Assembly (NCBI GenBank): GCA_019090615.1
Contig: JAHRVQ010000025.1
Location: 1-64,000, forward strand
DNA length: 64,000 bases
Direction of reading: 5' to 3'
Origin: Pseudomonadales bacterium
Lineage (GTDB): Bacteria > Pseudomonadota > Gammaproteobacteria > Pseudomonadales > Azotimanducaceae
Both the position numbers and the translations under genes were made by a program. The notes below the pieces were generated by a model. The model did no database searches and had not been told where the DNA came from. It was given only the letters and a program-made list of their open reading frames with translations. The stretch's first letter is position 1. The number at the start of each line of letters is the position of its first letter. This document shows, in pieces, positions 8,985-16,899 of this stretch.

Positions 8985-9472
8985 ACGATCTAATTACTAA
9001 CAACAGTTTAGATAAAAAACATTTGCTAATTATTTATCATAGTAAAAATGGTAACACGGGTAAGATGGCCGACGCGGTATTGCGCGGCGCCAGGCACCCA
9101 GAAATCGAGATTGAAGTGAAAATGCAAGAGGCTAAACAGACCGGCCTGGATGAATTGCTCTGGGCGGATGGATTAATCCTGGGTACACCGGAAAACTTTG
9201 GCTATATGTCTGGCGCACTTAAGGATTTTTTTGACCGTACTTTTTATCCTGCCGAAGGCAAGGTAGAAGGTTTGCCCTATTGCATATTTATTAGTGCAGG
9301 TAATGACGGCAGCGGTGCGCTTGCGAGTATTCGCCGAATTTGTAAAGGGTTTCCTTTTAAAGAAGTTCAGCAGCCTGTTATCGCCCAGGGCAAGCTCACC
9401 CAGGATAAGATTGCCGATTGCCAGGACCTGGGCACTTATATGGCCGCAGGTCTTGAAGGACATATTTTTTAA
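8981..9472 (+). CDS. Flavodoxin-like FMN protein at the end of the lut operon
   Basis: A 163-residue flavodoxin-fold protein. The phosphate-binding loop is YHSKNGNTGKMA (about residues 19-30), and the second flavin loop is GTPENFGYMSGALKDFFD. It resembles NAD(P)H-dependent FMN reductases and WrbA-like proteins rather than classical flavodoxins. The ATG overlaps the lutC stop, which argues for cotranslation and a functional link. I infer that it carries electrons to or from the lactate oxidation enzymes or restores their clusters; this is not established for the family. It runs convergently with the selenoprotein candidate, 8 bp apart. Confidence 0.85.
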   Translation: MNDLITNNSLDKKHLLIIYHSKNGNTGKMADAVLRGARHPEIEIEVKMQEAKQTGLDELLWADGLILGTPENFGYMSGALKDFFDRTFYPAEGKVEGLPYCIFISAGNDGSGALASIRRICKGFPFKEVQQPVIAQGKLTQDKIADCQDLGTYMAAGLEGHIF

Positions 9473-9480
9473 CGCGCGCG

Positions 9481-10134
9481 CTATGGTTTGTTGGCCAATG
9501 TCGCCATTTTTTTTGCGGCATCAAGAACGGTATTAAAGTCTGGCCGTAAACGATAACCTGATTCTGCAAATTTCGCCTGGATCACGCCGTTTTTGTCCAC
9601 CAGGAATATCCCAGGGTGTGGGATGCCGTAGTATTTACTATGCTTTGGCACATCTTGATTCAAGATGCCCAGCCGACTGACATGAAAGGCCTCCTGGTCC
9701 ATGAGTACGGGGTAGTTGAGCTGGTTTTGCTGATGGAACGCAAAACCATCCTGTTGTGAATCATAGGTCATAACTGCGAGGTTTATGCCAAGGTCACTAA
9801 AACGCTGTTGAATTTGTTGCAGCTGCACGAGCTGCTGTTTACAAAAGCTTCACCAGACAACGCTGCGGTTGAATAACACCAGAAATCCATTGACCCCCGT
9901 AATATTATTATTATGTCTTAACTTTCCTGACTGGTCTGTGGCGTTTATTTGCGGGAACGTACTGCCAACAGGGAAATTTGCAGCCCAACTCAAATCTGCC
10001 TCAGCGGTTGCTGTGGGTACTGTTAGCTGCATAAAGCACAGCGCCAAAACAATATGGCTGAACCAACGATATCTGTACACCGACAACTTCTCGGATATTT
10101 TCTTAGGCGCGGTTTTTTTATTATAAATAGGCAT
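9481..10134 (-). CDS. Secreted peroxiredoxin-like protein with in-frame TGA: probable selenoprotein
   Basis: One continuous frame of 217 codons read through a single TGA (9850-9852, codon 95). Upstream lies a signal peptide (hydrophobic run ending near TATAEA, about residue 45) and the start of an AhpC/TSA redoxin fold ending NGFLVLFNRSVVW. Downstream the same frame goes on with SFCKQQLVQLQQIQQ and the rest of the fold (HPGIFLVDKNG, a cis-proline region). The active site would read W-U95-S-F-C98 where relatives have WCxxC. A SECIS-like hairpin follows the TGA. Prx-like selenoproteins with UxxC are known from bacterial selenoproteome surveys. Alternatives are a nonsense mutation of Cys (TGC/TGT to TGA) or a base error; exact placement at the redox cysteine and the hairpin favour selenocysteine. 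Confidence 0.82.
9813..9845 (-). promoter_or_regulatory. Candidate bacterial SECIS element
   Basis: Immediately 3' of the TGA the mRNA can form a lower stem UUUGU/ACAAA (9841-9845 with 9813-9817), a bulge of 5 nt against 1 nt, and a perfect 6-bp upper stem GCAGCU/AGCUGC (9830-9835 with 9819-9824) capped by the loop CGUGC (9825-9829). The distance from TGA to loop is 20 nt and the second loop base is G. Bacterial SECIS elements are described as having a G in the first two loop positions and 16-37 nt spacing; both are met. The fold was paired by eye. Confidence 0.7.
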
Positions 10135-10151
10135 ACACGGTATGACCGAGT

Positions 10152-10751
10152 ATGGTTGAGTTATATTTCACAAGAGTTGGTAATTTTTCTATGAACGCTT
10201 CGCCCTCGTTTCATGTGCTGCCATTGGCGGCGGGATATGCTCGGGATCTCCTTGACTGGCGATACCAGCCTCCCTATGACTTTTATGATCCGCCCGAGGT
10301 TAACGACCCAGAACACTATATCCAACAGTTACTCAATCCAGAACTGCGTTTTCATGCAATTGTAGGTGCTGGTATTGCTGATCATTCTACAGCTAATACT
10401 GCCGACAGGAACAAAACTATGATTGGTTTTTGCTCCTACGGAATCGATGGGCAAGTACTGGGTGGTGATTATTCTCTGTCGGCACTGGATATCGGGCTGG
10501 GAATGAAACCTTGTTTTACCGGGCAAGGACTGGGGGGGCCATTCTTGCAGGCCATTTTGCACCATGCGCGATTAAATTATGCTGCGGTTCGATTTCGACT
10601 GACTGTTGCGGATTTTAATAGACGCGCACTTAATCTCTACCATCAGCTGGGGTTTTATGCAGTTGACGGTTTTTCAGACCCAGAGCAACAAATTGCTTAT
10701 ACAATTCTGTTAGCCGATACTGAAAGCTTAGAGGCTATGACGTGTCAATAG
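10152..10751 (+). CDS. GNAT family N-acetyltransferase
   Basis: A 199-residue GNAT protein. The acetyl-CoA binding motif A is seen in GLGMKPCFTGQGLGGPFLQA, followed by the beta5-alpha4 region FRLTVADFNRRALNLYHQLGF typical of the family. The N-terminal half (YDFYDPPEVNDPEHYIQQLL) fits acetyltransferases that act on small molecules or proteins; the substrate cannot be told. The true start may be the internal ATG at 10191. It precedes another acetyltransferase in the same direction, about 90 bp away. It diverges from the selenoprotein candidate, sharing only a short spacer. Confidence 0.8.
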   Translation: MVELYFTRVGNFSMNASPSFHVLPLAAGYARDLLDWRYQPPYDFYDPPEVNDPEHYIQQLLNPELRFHAIVGAGIADHSTANTADRNKTMIGFCSYGIDGQVLGGDYSLSALDIGLGMKPCFTGQGLGGPFLQAILHHARLNYAAVRFRLTVADFNRRALNLYHQLGFYAVDGFSDPEQQIAYTILLADTESLEAMTCQ

Positions 10752-10842
10752 ATGAACATAAAAGCAATCACGCTCAGTGCTTCAGGGGCCTGAACCGAAT
10801 CGCTTATCTATTTGACTTCAAAGTACTATAAAGGACGGTGCC

Positions 10843-11412
10843 TTGGCTGAAATATTAACACCGCGATTTTGTCTGCGCCTGCTGGCGGTTGAAGAAGCAC
10901 CAATTATAACCAGGTTCAGGGTTGAAAATAAAAGTCACCTGGAACCATGGGAGCCACGACGTCAACCTGAATTTTTTACTGAAGCATTTTGGCGTCTGCA
11001 AATAAGGGCTCTTGCGAAAGATTATGTAATGGGTAATAGCGTGTGTTTTACTATTCTCGCAGCCGAGGATAGGAGTCAGGTGCTCGGTGTTTGTAACTAT
11101 ACCAATATTGTTCGTGGCACTTTCCAGTCCTGTCATCTGGGTTATGCTCTGGCAGAGCAGGCACAAGGCAAAGGTGTGATGCTAGAGGCCCTGTCCGGCA
11201 GTATTGAATACATGTTTAAGGTGAAAAAATTACATAGAATAATGGCTAATTATTTGCCGCAAAATCATCGCAGTGCAAAATTGCTGACCAAGCTTGGTTT
11301 CGAAATCGAAGGCAGGGCTAAAGACTACCTGATGATCAATGGCAGATGGCAGGACCATATATTGACGTCCTTGATAAATCCCTCACATTCAAATGCAGGC
11401 AAGGACGAATAA
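10843..11412 (+). CDS. rimJ: RimJ-type ribosomal protein N-acetyltransferase
   Basis: A 189-residue GNAT protein of the RimJ/RimL branch, which acetylates the N-terminal alanine of a ribosomal protein. Diagnostic stretches are TPRFCLRLL at the N-terminus, LGYALAEQAQGKGVMLEAL (acetyl-CoA loop) and MANYLPQNHRSAKLLTKLGF, ending with the RimJ-like GRAKDYLMINGRWQDH. The TTG start at 10843 has AAGGAC about 7 bp upstream. RimJ is supported by the whole-length pattern, but RimL-like relatives with other targets cannot be excluded. Confidence 0.85.
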   Translation: MAEILTPRFCLRLLAVEEAPIITRFRVENKSHLEPWEPRRQPEFFTEAFWRLQIRALAKDYVMGNSVCFTILAAEDRSQVLGVCNYTNIVRGTFQSCHLGYALAEQAQGKGVMLEALSGSIEYMFKVKKLHRIMANYLPQNHRSAKLLTKLGFEIEGRAKDYLMINGRWQDHILTSLINPSHSNAGKDE

Positions 11413-11460
11413 AGCCATTATCTGGTCACTTTTACTGAGCAGATATTTATATTTAAAGTG

Positions 11461-11501
11461 CTATTCAAAACTCTATTCAAAACTCTATTCAAAACTCTAT
11501 T
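11461..11501. repeat. 12-bp tandem repeat, three full copies
   Basis: CTATTCAAAACT occurs three times back to back (11461-11496), followed by a partial copy. It lies between the convergent rimJ and DUF2059 genes. Confidence 0.85.
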
Positions 11502-11558
11502 AATCCAGCCTGATATACCCTGGCTCAGTTAGGCTAACAAAAAACCGTCCATCAAACC

Positions 11559-12095
11559 TTATTCCTCGGTTTGCACTACAACATTATTTTGAATTGGAAT
11601 ACCCGCCTCAAGCAAACGCTCTGAGACTCTAGTGGATATTTTTGGTCCTACCTGTTGGGACCAGCTTTGTGCTGCGGCAACGCTTTCCTCCACTAGCCTG
11701 GGCATAATCTTGTTGGCTTTTTTACCTACCTTAGATTGGTTAAATTTGATTAATAGTTGAATTTCTTCAAGGTTAAAATGGTGGGCATAGATTGGGTATA
11801 TTTGACTTTGAAGTGACTCGGCAGCAAATTCTTCAGCGACAATTTTTCCCACCTCGTCGTAAACAATATTTATTCCCTGCCGAGAAATACTCGGATTACT
11901 CTGGCGTAGTATTGATACCATTTGCTGCGAAAATGCGGCGGAAAACTGGGCGCTGTTTGAGGTCGCACCAGTGATAGCCATCAGTTGTTTTATTGCAGCG
12001 AGCTTTTGTTGCTCAATCGTTGGGGGTTCATCAGCTTTAACTACCACAACCAGCGATAATGCAAAAACCAAAATCACTATCTTGAATGACTTCAT
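11559..12095 (-). CDS. Secreted DUF2059 protein
   Basis: A 178-residue exported protein. The N-terminus MKSFKIVILVFALSLVVVVKA is a signal peptide with cleavage near residue 21. The rest is helical and fits DUF2059: an MSILRQSNPSISRQG region, then IYPIYAHHFNLEEIQLLIKF, and KKANKIMPRLVEESVAAAQSW. The function of the family is unknown. The gene is read alone; its start codon lies at the edge of a short tandem duplication (12094-12130) that also covers the region where a ribosome binding site would be. Confidence 0.82.
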   Translation of the reverse strand: MKSFKIVILVFALSLVVVVKADEPPTIEQQKLAAIKQLMAITGATSNSAQFSAAFSQQMVSILRQSNPSISRQGINIVYDEVGKIVAEEFAAESLQSQIYPIYAHHFNLEEIQLLIKFNQSKVGKKANKIMPRLVEESVAAAQSWSQQVGPKISTRVSERLLEAGIPIQNNVVVQTEE

Positions 12096-12130
12096 TTAAA
12101 ACCATCCTTTGAAAACCATCATTTGAAAAC
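12094..12130. repeat. 13-14 bp tandem repeat over the DUF2059 gene start
   Basis: Three imperfect copies of ATTTGAAAACCATC (12094-12107, 12108-12120, 12121-12130). The first overlaps the start codon region of the gene on the minus strand. Confidence 0.7.
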
Positions 12131-12282
12131 AAAAAAACACAAAAAGATCATACAACACAATTGAACATCTAAATATTTAACAGTCATTAAAATTTTAAGT
12201 GTATTAATTCAATTTAGCTCAACGGCTTCAAACACTGTGTTTAATCCACTTCTTTATCCAACTGGACTACAAGGTTTACTGT

Positions 12283-12308
12283 AAATGTTTAACGAAAATG
12301 TTTAACGA
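12283..12308. repeat. Exact 13-bp tandem duplication covering the mraY-like stop codon
   Basis: AAATGTTTAACGA at 12283-12295 is repeated exactly at 12296-12308. The stop codon of the MraY-family gene (12302-12304 on the minus strand) lies in the second copy, so the first copy holds a duplicate of the gene's last bases. Confidence 0.9.
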
Positions 12309-13351
12309 ATTTTTAATAACAGAACCAGTAATATGGGCGTGCCCACGGCCTGCAACAACATAAACCGTATCAGTACCTGGGTATTAGACCAGCCCATATT
12401 ATGGCGCATATGGTCGTGTAGGGGATAGCGAATGTTGCCGAAAATACCAATTTTAAAAAACCTGAGCAGGGCTACCTTGACCATACCGGTTGCGCCATTA
12501 ACCAGTACCACAAAGGCCACTACAAAGATAAGAAACGGATTACCACAGGCCAATACCAGCACTCCCAATAGTAGACCAATAGGCCTTGAGCCGGCATCAC
12601 CCATCAGTACTGCACTCGGATAACTGTTATGCCAAAGATAGCCGCTTAGACAGCCGACCATCACAAAGGCCATGATCGCCCAGTCAGCGCCTCTGGAATA
12701 GTGGGGTACTAGTAGATAATTAGCAATGTCAGCATGGCCAACAATAACGTATAAAATGCCACCAAGAAAAAGTATGCCGACGCCCGATAAACTAGCAGAA
12801 AGGCCGTCCACGCCATCGGTACAGTTAGTGGCGTTAATGGAAACCCAAATTAACACCGTAGCACCCATAACAAACAAATAGGGGCTGATGGTAATTGGGT
12901 CCTTATAGAGCGGTAACCAAATGGTATACGGTTGCAATTGACAGATAATCATTGATGCCAGCAGGGCGATGAGTAGATCAAATGCACCGAGACGGTATTC
13001 ACTCCAGCCACCTTTTGCCGAATCGTCGAGAAAACCAACAATCATGGCCAGCAGGATACATAATAATATTTCGATAAACATCCAGTCGAAAGGAACCACC
13101 AGGAAGCTGACAAAAACAAATAGTGGTATAAATAAAACCCCTGCGCTTACGGGTTTGCCAATACTTTTATCGGCATCCACAGCATATTCACGGCCCTTGT
13201 CAGTGGGCAATAAAAACCATAATTTTGGTAAAAACCACCAGGTTAGTCCGGCGCCTAGTGCAGTGCCGAGGCCGGCCAAAAATATGAACGACGAAAGCAG
13301 GCGGAATGGTCCCGCAATGTCAGCTAACCACTGACTGATGGAGTACAACAA
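12302..13351 (-). CDS. mraY: MraY-family phospho-N-acetylmuramoyl-pentapeptide transferase, outside a dcw cluster
   Basis: A 349-residue integral membrane enzyme with about ten hydrophobic segments. MraY joins UDP-MurNAc-pentapeptide to undecaprenyl phosphate to give lipid I. Catalytic signatures are present: FLDDSAKGG (D109, D110), SINATNCTDGVDGL (about 171-184), LMGDAGSRPIG (D252) and the MraY-specific PLHDHMRHNMGW near the C-terminus, where enterobacterial MraY has a PIHHHFE-like motif. No other cell-wall gene is near. It may be a second, divergent MraY; a related polyprenyl-phosphate sugar transferase is less likely given the PLHDH motif. Confidence 0.82.
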   Translation of the reverse strand: MLYSISQWLADIAGPFRLLSSFIFLAGLGTALGAGLTWWFLPKLWFLLPTDKGREYAVDADKSIGKPVSAGVLFIPLFVFVSFLVVPFDWMFIEILLCILLAMIVGFLDDSAKGGWSEYRLGAFDLLIALLASMIICQLQPYTIWLPLYKDPITISPYLFVMGATVLIWVSINATNCTDGVDGLSASLSGVGILFLGGILYVIVGHADIANYLLVPHYSRGADWAIMAFVMVGCLSGYLWHNSYPSAVLMGDAGSRPIGLLLGVLVLACGNPFLIFVVAFVVLVNGATGMVKVALLRFFKIGIFGNIRYPLHDHMRHNMGWSNTQVLIRFMLLQAVGTPILLVLLLKIR

Positions 13352-13566
13352 GATTAGATCCTATAAACATTTTGACAGGATTATAGGGATATAATCGGGA
13401 AAAGAAATGGAGGGAAAAACAAATTTAAGCGCAGGCGATTCTGTAGTTCTAAAAAACCTTAAGTTGTCAATTTTTAGAGAGTTACATTTACTTTATTACG
13501 TTTTAGATAAACAGGTTCTAAATAGTAGTTTCGATGTATTCTCTTTGGCCTGGGCAACCGACCTGA

Positions 13567-14376
13567 TTAGCTGGGCATAAATACCTGCCATAAATATCGA
13601 CAATGCCGCAGCACAATCCCCGAACTCTCTGCATAGGTCGAAAAAATCCGGTCCAGTTTATACTCAATGTCCTCAAAGGTCGGCTTTTCATCTTCGGCCA
13701 AACCCCAGGTAATCATATTATAGAGTTGTCTAGCGTCAGCGAAGTGCTCGGGTACATCAAAGCTCCAGCCACTATCGAGATTTAAACTCGCTTGATGCAG
13801 ACGATTCGCCACCGATTGCTGAATTGAGCCGCTGCCAGTATGCCGACCTGAATTCTCATAGTGTAGTTTTTTGGGTAATTTGGTCGACCAGGAGGGAATC
13901 GGTTCTTCCATTGGACAAAGGCTAATAAGTGATGCGCCTGGTTTACAAACTCGGCTGGCATCAGCAATCCAGTGTAACGGTGCCCGCCTGCCGATAATTA
14001 GATCAACGGATTGATTTTCAACCGGCAAATGAACCTCGTCAATCATCTGCGCGTTATGGCAAATATATTCAATATTATCTATAGCGTTGCGTTTCAGAGC
14101 ATCGCCGGCAAGGTTGATATAGCTTTGCACACGATCGTAAGCGACAACCTGTTTACAATGAGGAGCAATCAACATAGCAAGTTCACCGTGCCCACAGCCA
14201 ATTTCTAATACTGTGGAATCGGGTGTCAGGTGTTGCATTACCAGTTTAAGGAAAGCGGTTTCGCCGTCACCAAGTCCAACTGCAGACTGCCAGGGATAAA
14301 AGTATCCCTGTTGAACAGTAGCTAACTGATCATACCATTCATCTGAATGGGCCCGCGGAATATTGAGTTCAGACAT
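13567..14376 (-). CDS. Class I SAM-dependent methyltransferase
   Basis: A 269-residue methyltransferase. Motif I is VLEIGCGHGELA (about residue 62), motif II VVAYDRVQSYI, and a later acidic loop SVDLIIGRRAPLHW. I place the start at the ATG at 14376 (protein MSELNIPRAH) because a GGAG lies 8 bp upstream; the frame stays open further upstream, up to the omega-amidase gene, without support. The substrate is unknown. It follows the omega-amidase gene in the same direction with a short gap, so the two may be cotranscribed. Confidence 0.8.
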   Translation of the reverse strand: MSELNIPRAHSDEWYDQLATVQQGYFYPWQSAVGLGDGETAFLKLVMQHLTPDSTVLEIGCGHGELAMLIAPHCKQVVAYDRVQSYINLAGDALKRNAIDNIEYICHNAQMIDEVHLPVENQSVDLIIGRRAPLHWIADASRVCKPGASLISLCPMEEPIPSWSTKLPKKLHYENSGRHTGSGSIQQSVANRLHQASLNLDSGWSFDVPEHFADARQLYNMITWGLAEDEKPTFEDIEYKLDRIFSTYAESSGIVLRHCRYLWQVFMPS

Positions 14377-14445
14377 TTCATATCTCCGAGCATCAAGGGT
14401 GCTATTAATGTAGCACTCAACAGGAAATGTGCATACTCTGAACAA

Positions 14446-15222
14446 CTAGGTTTGGAGAATAAATTCGTCCGCGTCTTTCCAGGCAGGAAAATCATTTCGA
14501 TATTGTGTCAGAGGCTGTTTTTCCAGACAAATTGTCTCTATAGAAGCTTTGCTAGCAAGATTGAGCAGGATTGCACCGTCATAATTATAAATAATAGAAT
14601 CTCCGCTGTAGTTAGTACCGTTCGCGTCGCTACCAAGGCGGTTAACTGCCACAACATAACACTGGTTTTCTATCCCTCGTGCCTGTAGCAGACTCAACCA
14701 GTGGCGACGCCGCCGAGCCGGCCAATTAGCCACATATAATAGCAAGTCATATGATTGCCGATTACGGCTCCAGACCGGAAATCGCAGGTCATAACATATT
14801 TGAGGGCAAATTTTAAAACCATTAATAGTGCAAATAACCTGTTTAGAACCCGCGCTGTAGTGCTCATGTTCTTCACCCATGCGAAATAAATGGCGTTTGT
14901 CATAAGACACTACGGCTTGCCCTGGCTGCGCCAGCACAAAACGATTGTAATATCGGTGTTGATCTTCAATGATGAGGCTGCCACATAAGGCGATATTATG
15001 CTGGTCAGCTCGTTGTTGCAGCCATTGCAAGGTTCTGCCCTGCATAGTTTCGGCGAGGCGGGTTGATGCCATAGAAAAGCCCGTGGTAAACATTTCCGGC
15101 AGTACCACCAGGTCGGTACTGGGTAGATTGGCTAGCAAAGCATCAAAATGCTTAAGATTAGCGCCACGGTTTTCCCACTGAAGTTCGCTTTGAACGAGTG
15201 ATATGGTTAGATTTGATGACAT
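14446..15222 (-). CDS. yafV: Omega-amidase of the nitrilase superfamily (YafV-like)
   Basis: A 258-residue C-N hydrolase. The catalytic triad is visible as Glu in VLPEMFTTGF, Lys in YDKRHLFRMGEEH and Cys in ICYDLRFPVW. This is the omega-amidase/YafV pattern, hydrolysing alpha-ketoglutaramate and 2-oxosuccinamate. The ATG at 15222 is chosen (GGGGA upstream); a TTG five codons earlier is possible. The aminotransferase directly upstream makes exactly such omega-amide keto acids, so the pair fits glutamine transaminase/omega-amidase steps in methionine salvage. Confidence 0.88.
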   Translation of the reverse strand: MSSNLTISLVQSELQWENRGANLKHFDALLANLPSTDLVVLPEMFTTGFSMASTRLAETMQGRTLQWLQQRADQHNIALCGSLIIEDQHRYYNRFVLAQPGQAVVSYDKRHLFRMGEEHEHYSAGSKQVICTINGFKICPQICYDLRFPVWSRNRQSYDLLLYVANWPARRRRHWLSLLQARGIENQCYVVAVNRLGSDANGTNYSGDSIIYNYDGAILLNLASKASIETICLEKQPLTQYRNDFPAWKDADEFILQT

Positions 15223-15289
15223 GAATATTTTCCCCAAAGCTCAGCTGACATAATTTTTAACCTGGACCTTTCTAAACCCGGCTGGGGTA

Positions 15290-16441
15290 TTAAAGGCTAA
15301 TACGGGTTAGTTTTTCACAGGCTAATTCCAGGGTGTGATCATTTTTAGCAAAACAGAAGCGCACCAGGGTTTGTTCTGGTGGATTAGCATAAAAAACCGA
15401 CAGTGGAATAGCAGCAACGCCAATTTCCTGTGTCAGATAGCTAACAAACTGCATATCCGCCATGTCAGATATTGCGCCATAGTCTGCCAGCTGAAAATAG
15501 GTTCCCTGGCTGGGTATAAGTTTAAAGCGAGATTGTTCCAGTAAGGCATTAAACAGGTCGCGCTTTTTGTTATAAAAAGCAGACAGGGAAAGATAGTGTT
15601 CTGGACAGGTTTGCAGAAATTCAGCAAGCGCCCACTGGCTCGCTGTGTGGGTTGTGAAAGTAACAAACTGGTGGATTTTTCTGAACTCAAGGCTGAGTTC
15701 AGCTGGAGCAATACAATAGGCGATTTTCCAGCCAGTGGCATGATAAGTTTTGCCAAATGATGACACCACAAAGCTCCGCTGACGTAGGTCTTCGCGGCTA
15801 AGCAGGCTCAAATGCTGCTGGCCATCAAACACCATATGTTCGTAGACTTCATCAGCAAGTATGTAGATGTCCTTGTTGGCGATAAGCGTTGCTAATGAAT
15901 CTAAATCCTGTTCACTAATGGTACTGCCGGTTGGGTTGTGGGGAGAGTTAATAATGATTAACCGCGTCTTACTGGTTATCGCAGCAGCGACCTGGTTCCA
16001 GTCGATGTTAAAATTTACGTCGAGTGGGATATGAATACATTTACCCTGGGCAAGAGTAACTGCGGGTGCGTAAGAATCATAGGCAGGATCAAAAACAATA
16101 ACCTCATCACCCGCATGTACAATAGTCTGGATAGCAACAAATAGTGCTTCAGTTGCACCGGAGGTGACAGTTATTTCAGTTTCATGATTTGTCTCAACGG
16201 CATACAGGCGCTGGGCTTTAAGGCGTATTTGATCGCGTAAATATTCTACTCCGATCATGGGTGGATACTGGTTATATCCCTGGTTTAAATATTTACTCAC
16301 CAGGTCTATCAAATCCTGCGGTGCCGAAAAATCAGGAAAACCCTGGGACAGGTTAATTGCCTCGTACTGGCTCGCCATAGCGGACATAGTGGTAAAAATT
16401 GTCGTGCCTATATTAGGTAACTTACTGACGAGTGGCGACAA
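15290..16441 (-). CDS. ybdL: PLP-dependent methionine/glutamine aminotransferase (YbdL-like)
   Basis: A 383-residue fold-type I aminotransferase. Residues 30-36 (INLSQGFPDF), the PLP phosphate region TSGATEALF, INSPHNPTGS and the PLP lysine in SSFGKTYHATGWK are all present, and the C-terminal RFCFAKND is typical. YbdL-type enzymes transaminate methionine with keto acids such as KMTB. The start is TTG at 16441, with AAGG upstream. It sits 67 bp before the omega-amidase gene in the same direction, supporting a methionine-salvage role. Confidence 0.88.
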   Translation of the reverse strand: MSPLVSKLPNIGTTIFTTMSAMASQYEAINLSQGFPDFSAPQDLIDLVSKYLNQGYNQYPPMIGVEYLRDQIRLKAQRLYAVETNHETEITVTSGATEALFVAIQTIVHAGDEVIVFDPAYDSYAPAVTLAQGKCIHIPLDVNFNIDWNQVAAAITSKTRLIIINSPHNPTGSTISEQDLDSLATLIANKDIYILADEVYEHMVFDGQQHLSLLSREDLRQRSFVVSSFGKTYHATGWKIAYCIAPAELSLEFRKIHQFVTFTTHTASQWALAEFLQTCPEHYLSLSAFYNKKRDLFNALLEQSRFKLIPSQGTYFQLADYGAISDMADMQFVSYLTQEIGVAAIPLSVFYANPPEQTLVRFCFAKNDHTLELACEKLTRISL

Positions 16442-16546
16442 TCGAGCGGCCTTAAATGTAGTGTGTCAGGTTATACTTTAAAGCCAATCGACGGGGATAT
16501 TCAATCAATCCTTTAGATTGGGATTAAACCACGCATAACCGCTTCG

Positions 16547-16819
16547 CTACGATGGATTTTGTCGCACATATTCAATGGCATTTTCAATTGCAAGTTGAAT
16601 TCGGTCTTCCATTTCCTCTCTTTCCTGTGGTGAGGTATAAAAACTCATATCTACCGTGTGTCTGACATATCGAGGTGGGAGATGATTGAGTGCAACACAG
16701 GCAATATCCGACCAGTGCTCGTCAGTCAGGCTCTTATCCGTATCGGCATATAGCACCAGTTTTTTCATTACTACGCTTTCATAATAGTTGTGAATATTAT
16801 TATCCATTCTAACATCCAT
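16547..16819 (-). CDS. ComFB-like protein lacking the zinc cysteines
   Basis: A 90-residue protein (or 86 from the second Met) with the late-competence ComFB signature: a short helix NIHNYYESVVMKKL, then DIACVALNHLPPRYV and a helical tail. Most ComFB proteins carry a CxxC pair before the ALN-LPP motif; here the corresponding stretch is DTDKSLTDEHWSDIAC with only one cysteine, so zinc binding is doubtful. ComFB-domain proteins in some bacteria bind cyclic di-nucleotides; whether this one does is unknown. It is monocistronic, divergent from the dipeptidase gene. Confidence 0.75.
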   Translation of the reverse strand: MDVRMDNNIHNYYESVVMKKLVLYADTDKSLTDEHWSDIACVALNHLPPRYVRHTVDMSFYTSPQEREEMEDRIQLAIENAIEYVRQNPS

Positions 16820-16899
16820 TCCATCCGTTGCCTGTGAAGTATAGTATGTGTTCGAAGGTTCGTATTGAGACGGCCTGCTAATATTGAGAGGGGCGGATA

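Noticed and set aside
9850-9852. Treating the TGA as evidence that TGA codes for tryptophan
   Set aside because: lutC and the 549-residue acyl-CoA dehydrogenase end at TGA, and the position matches a redox cysteine, not Trp.
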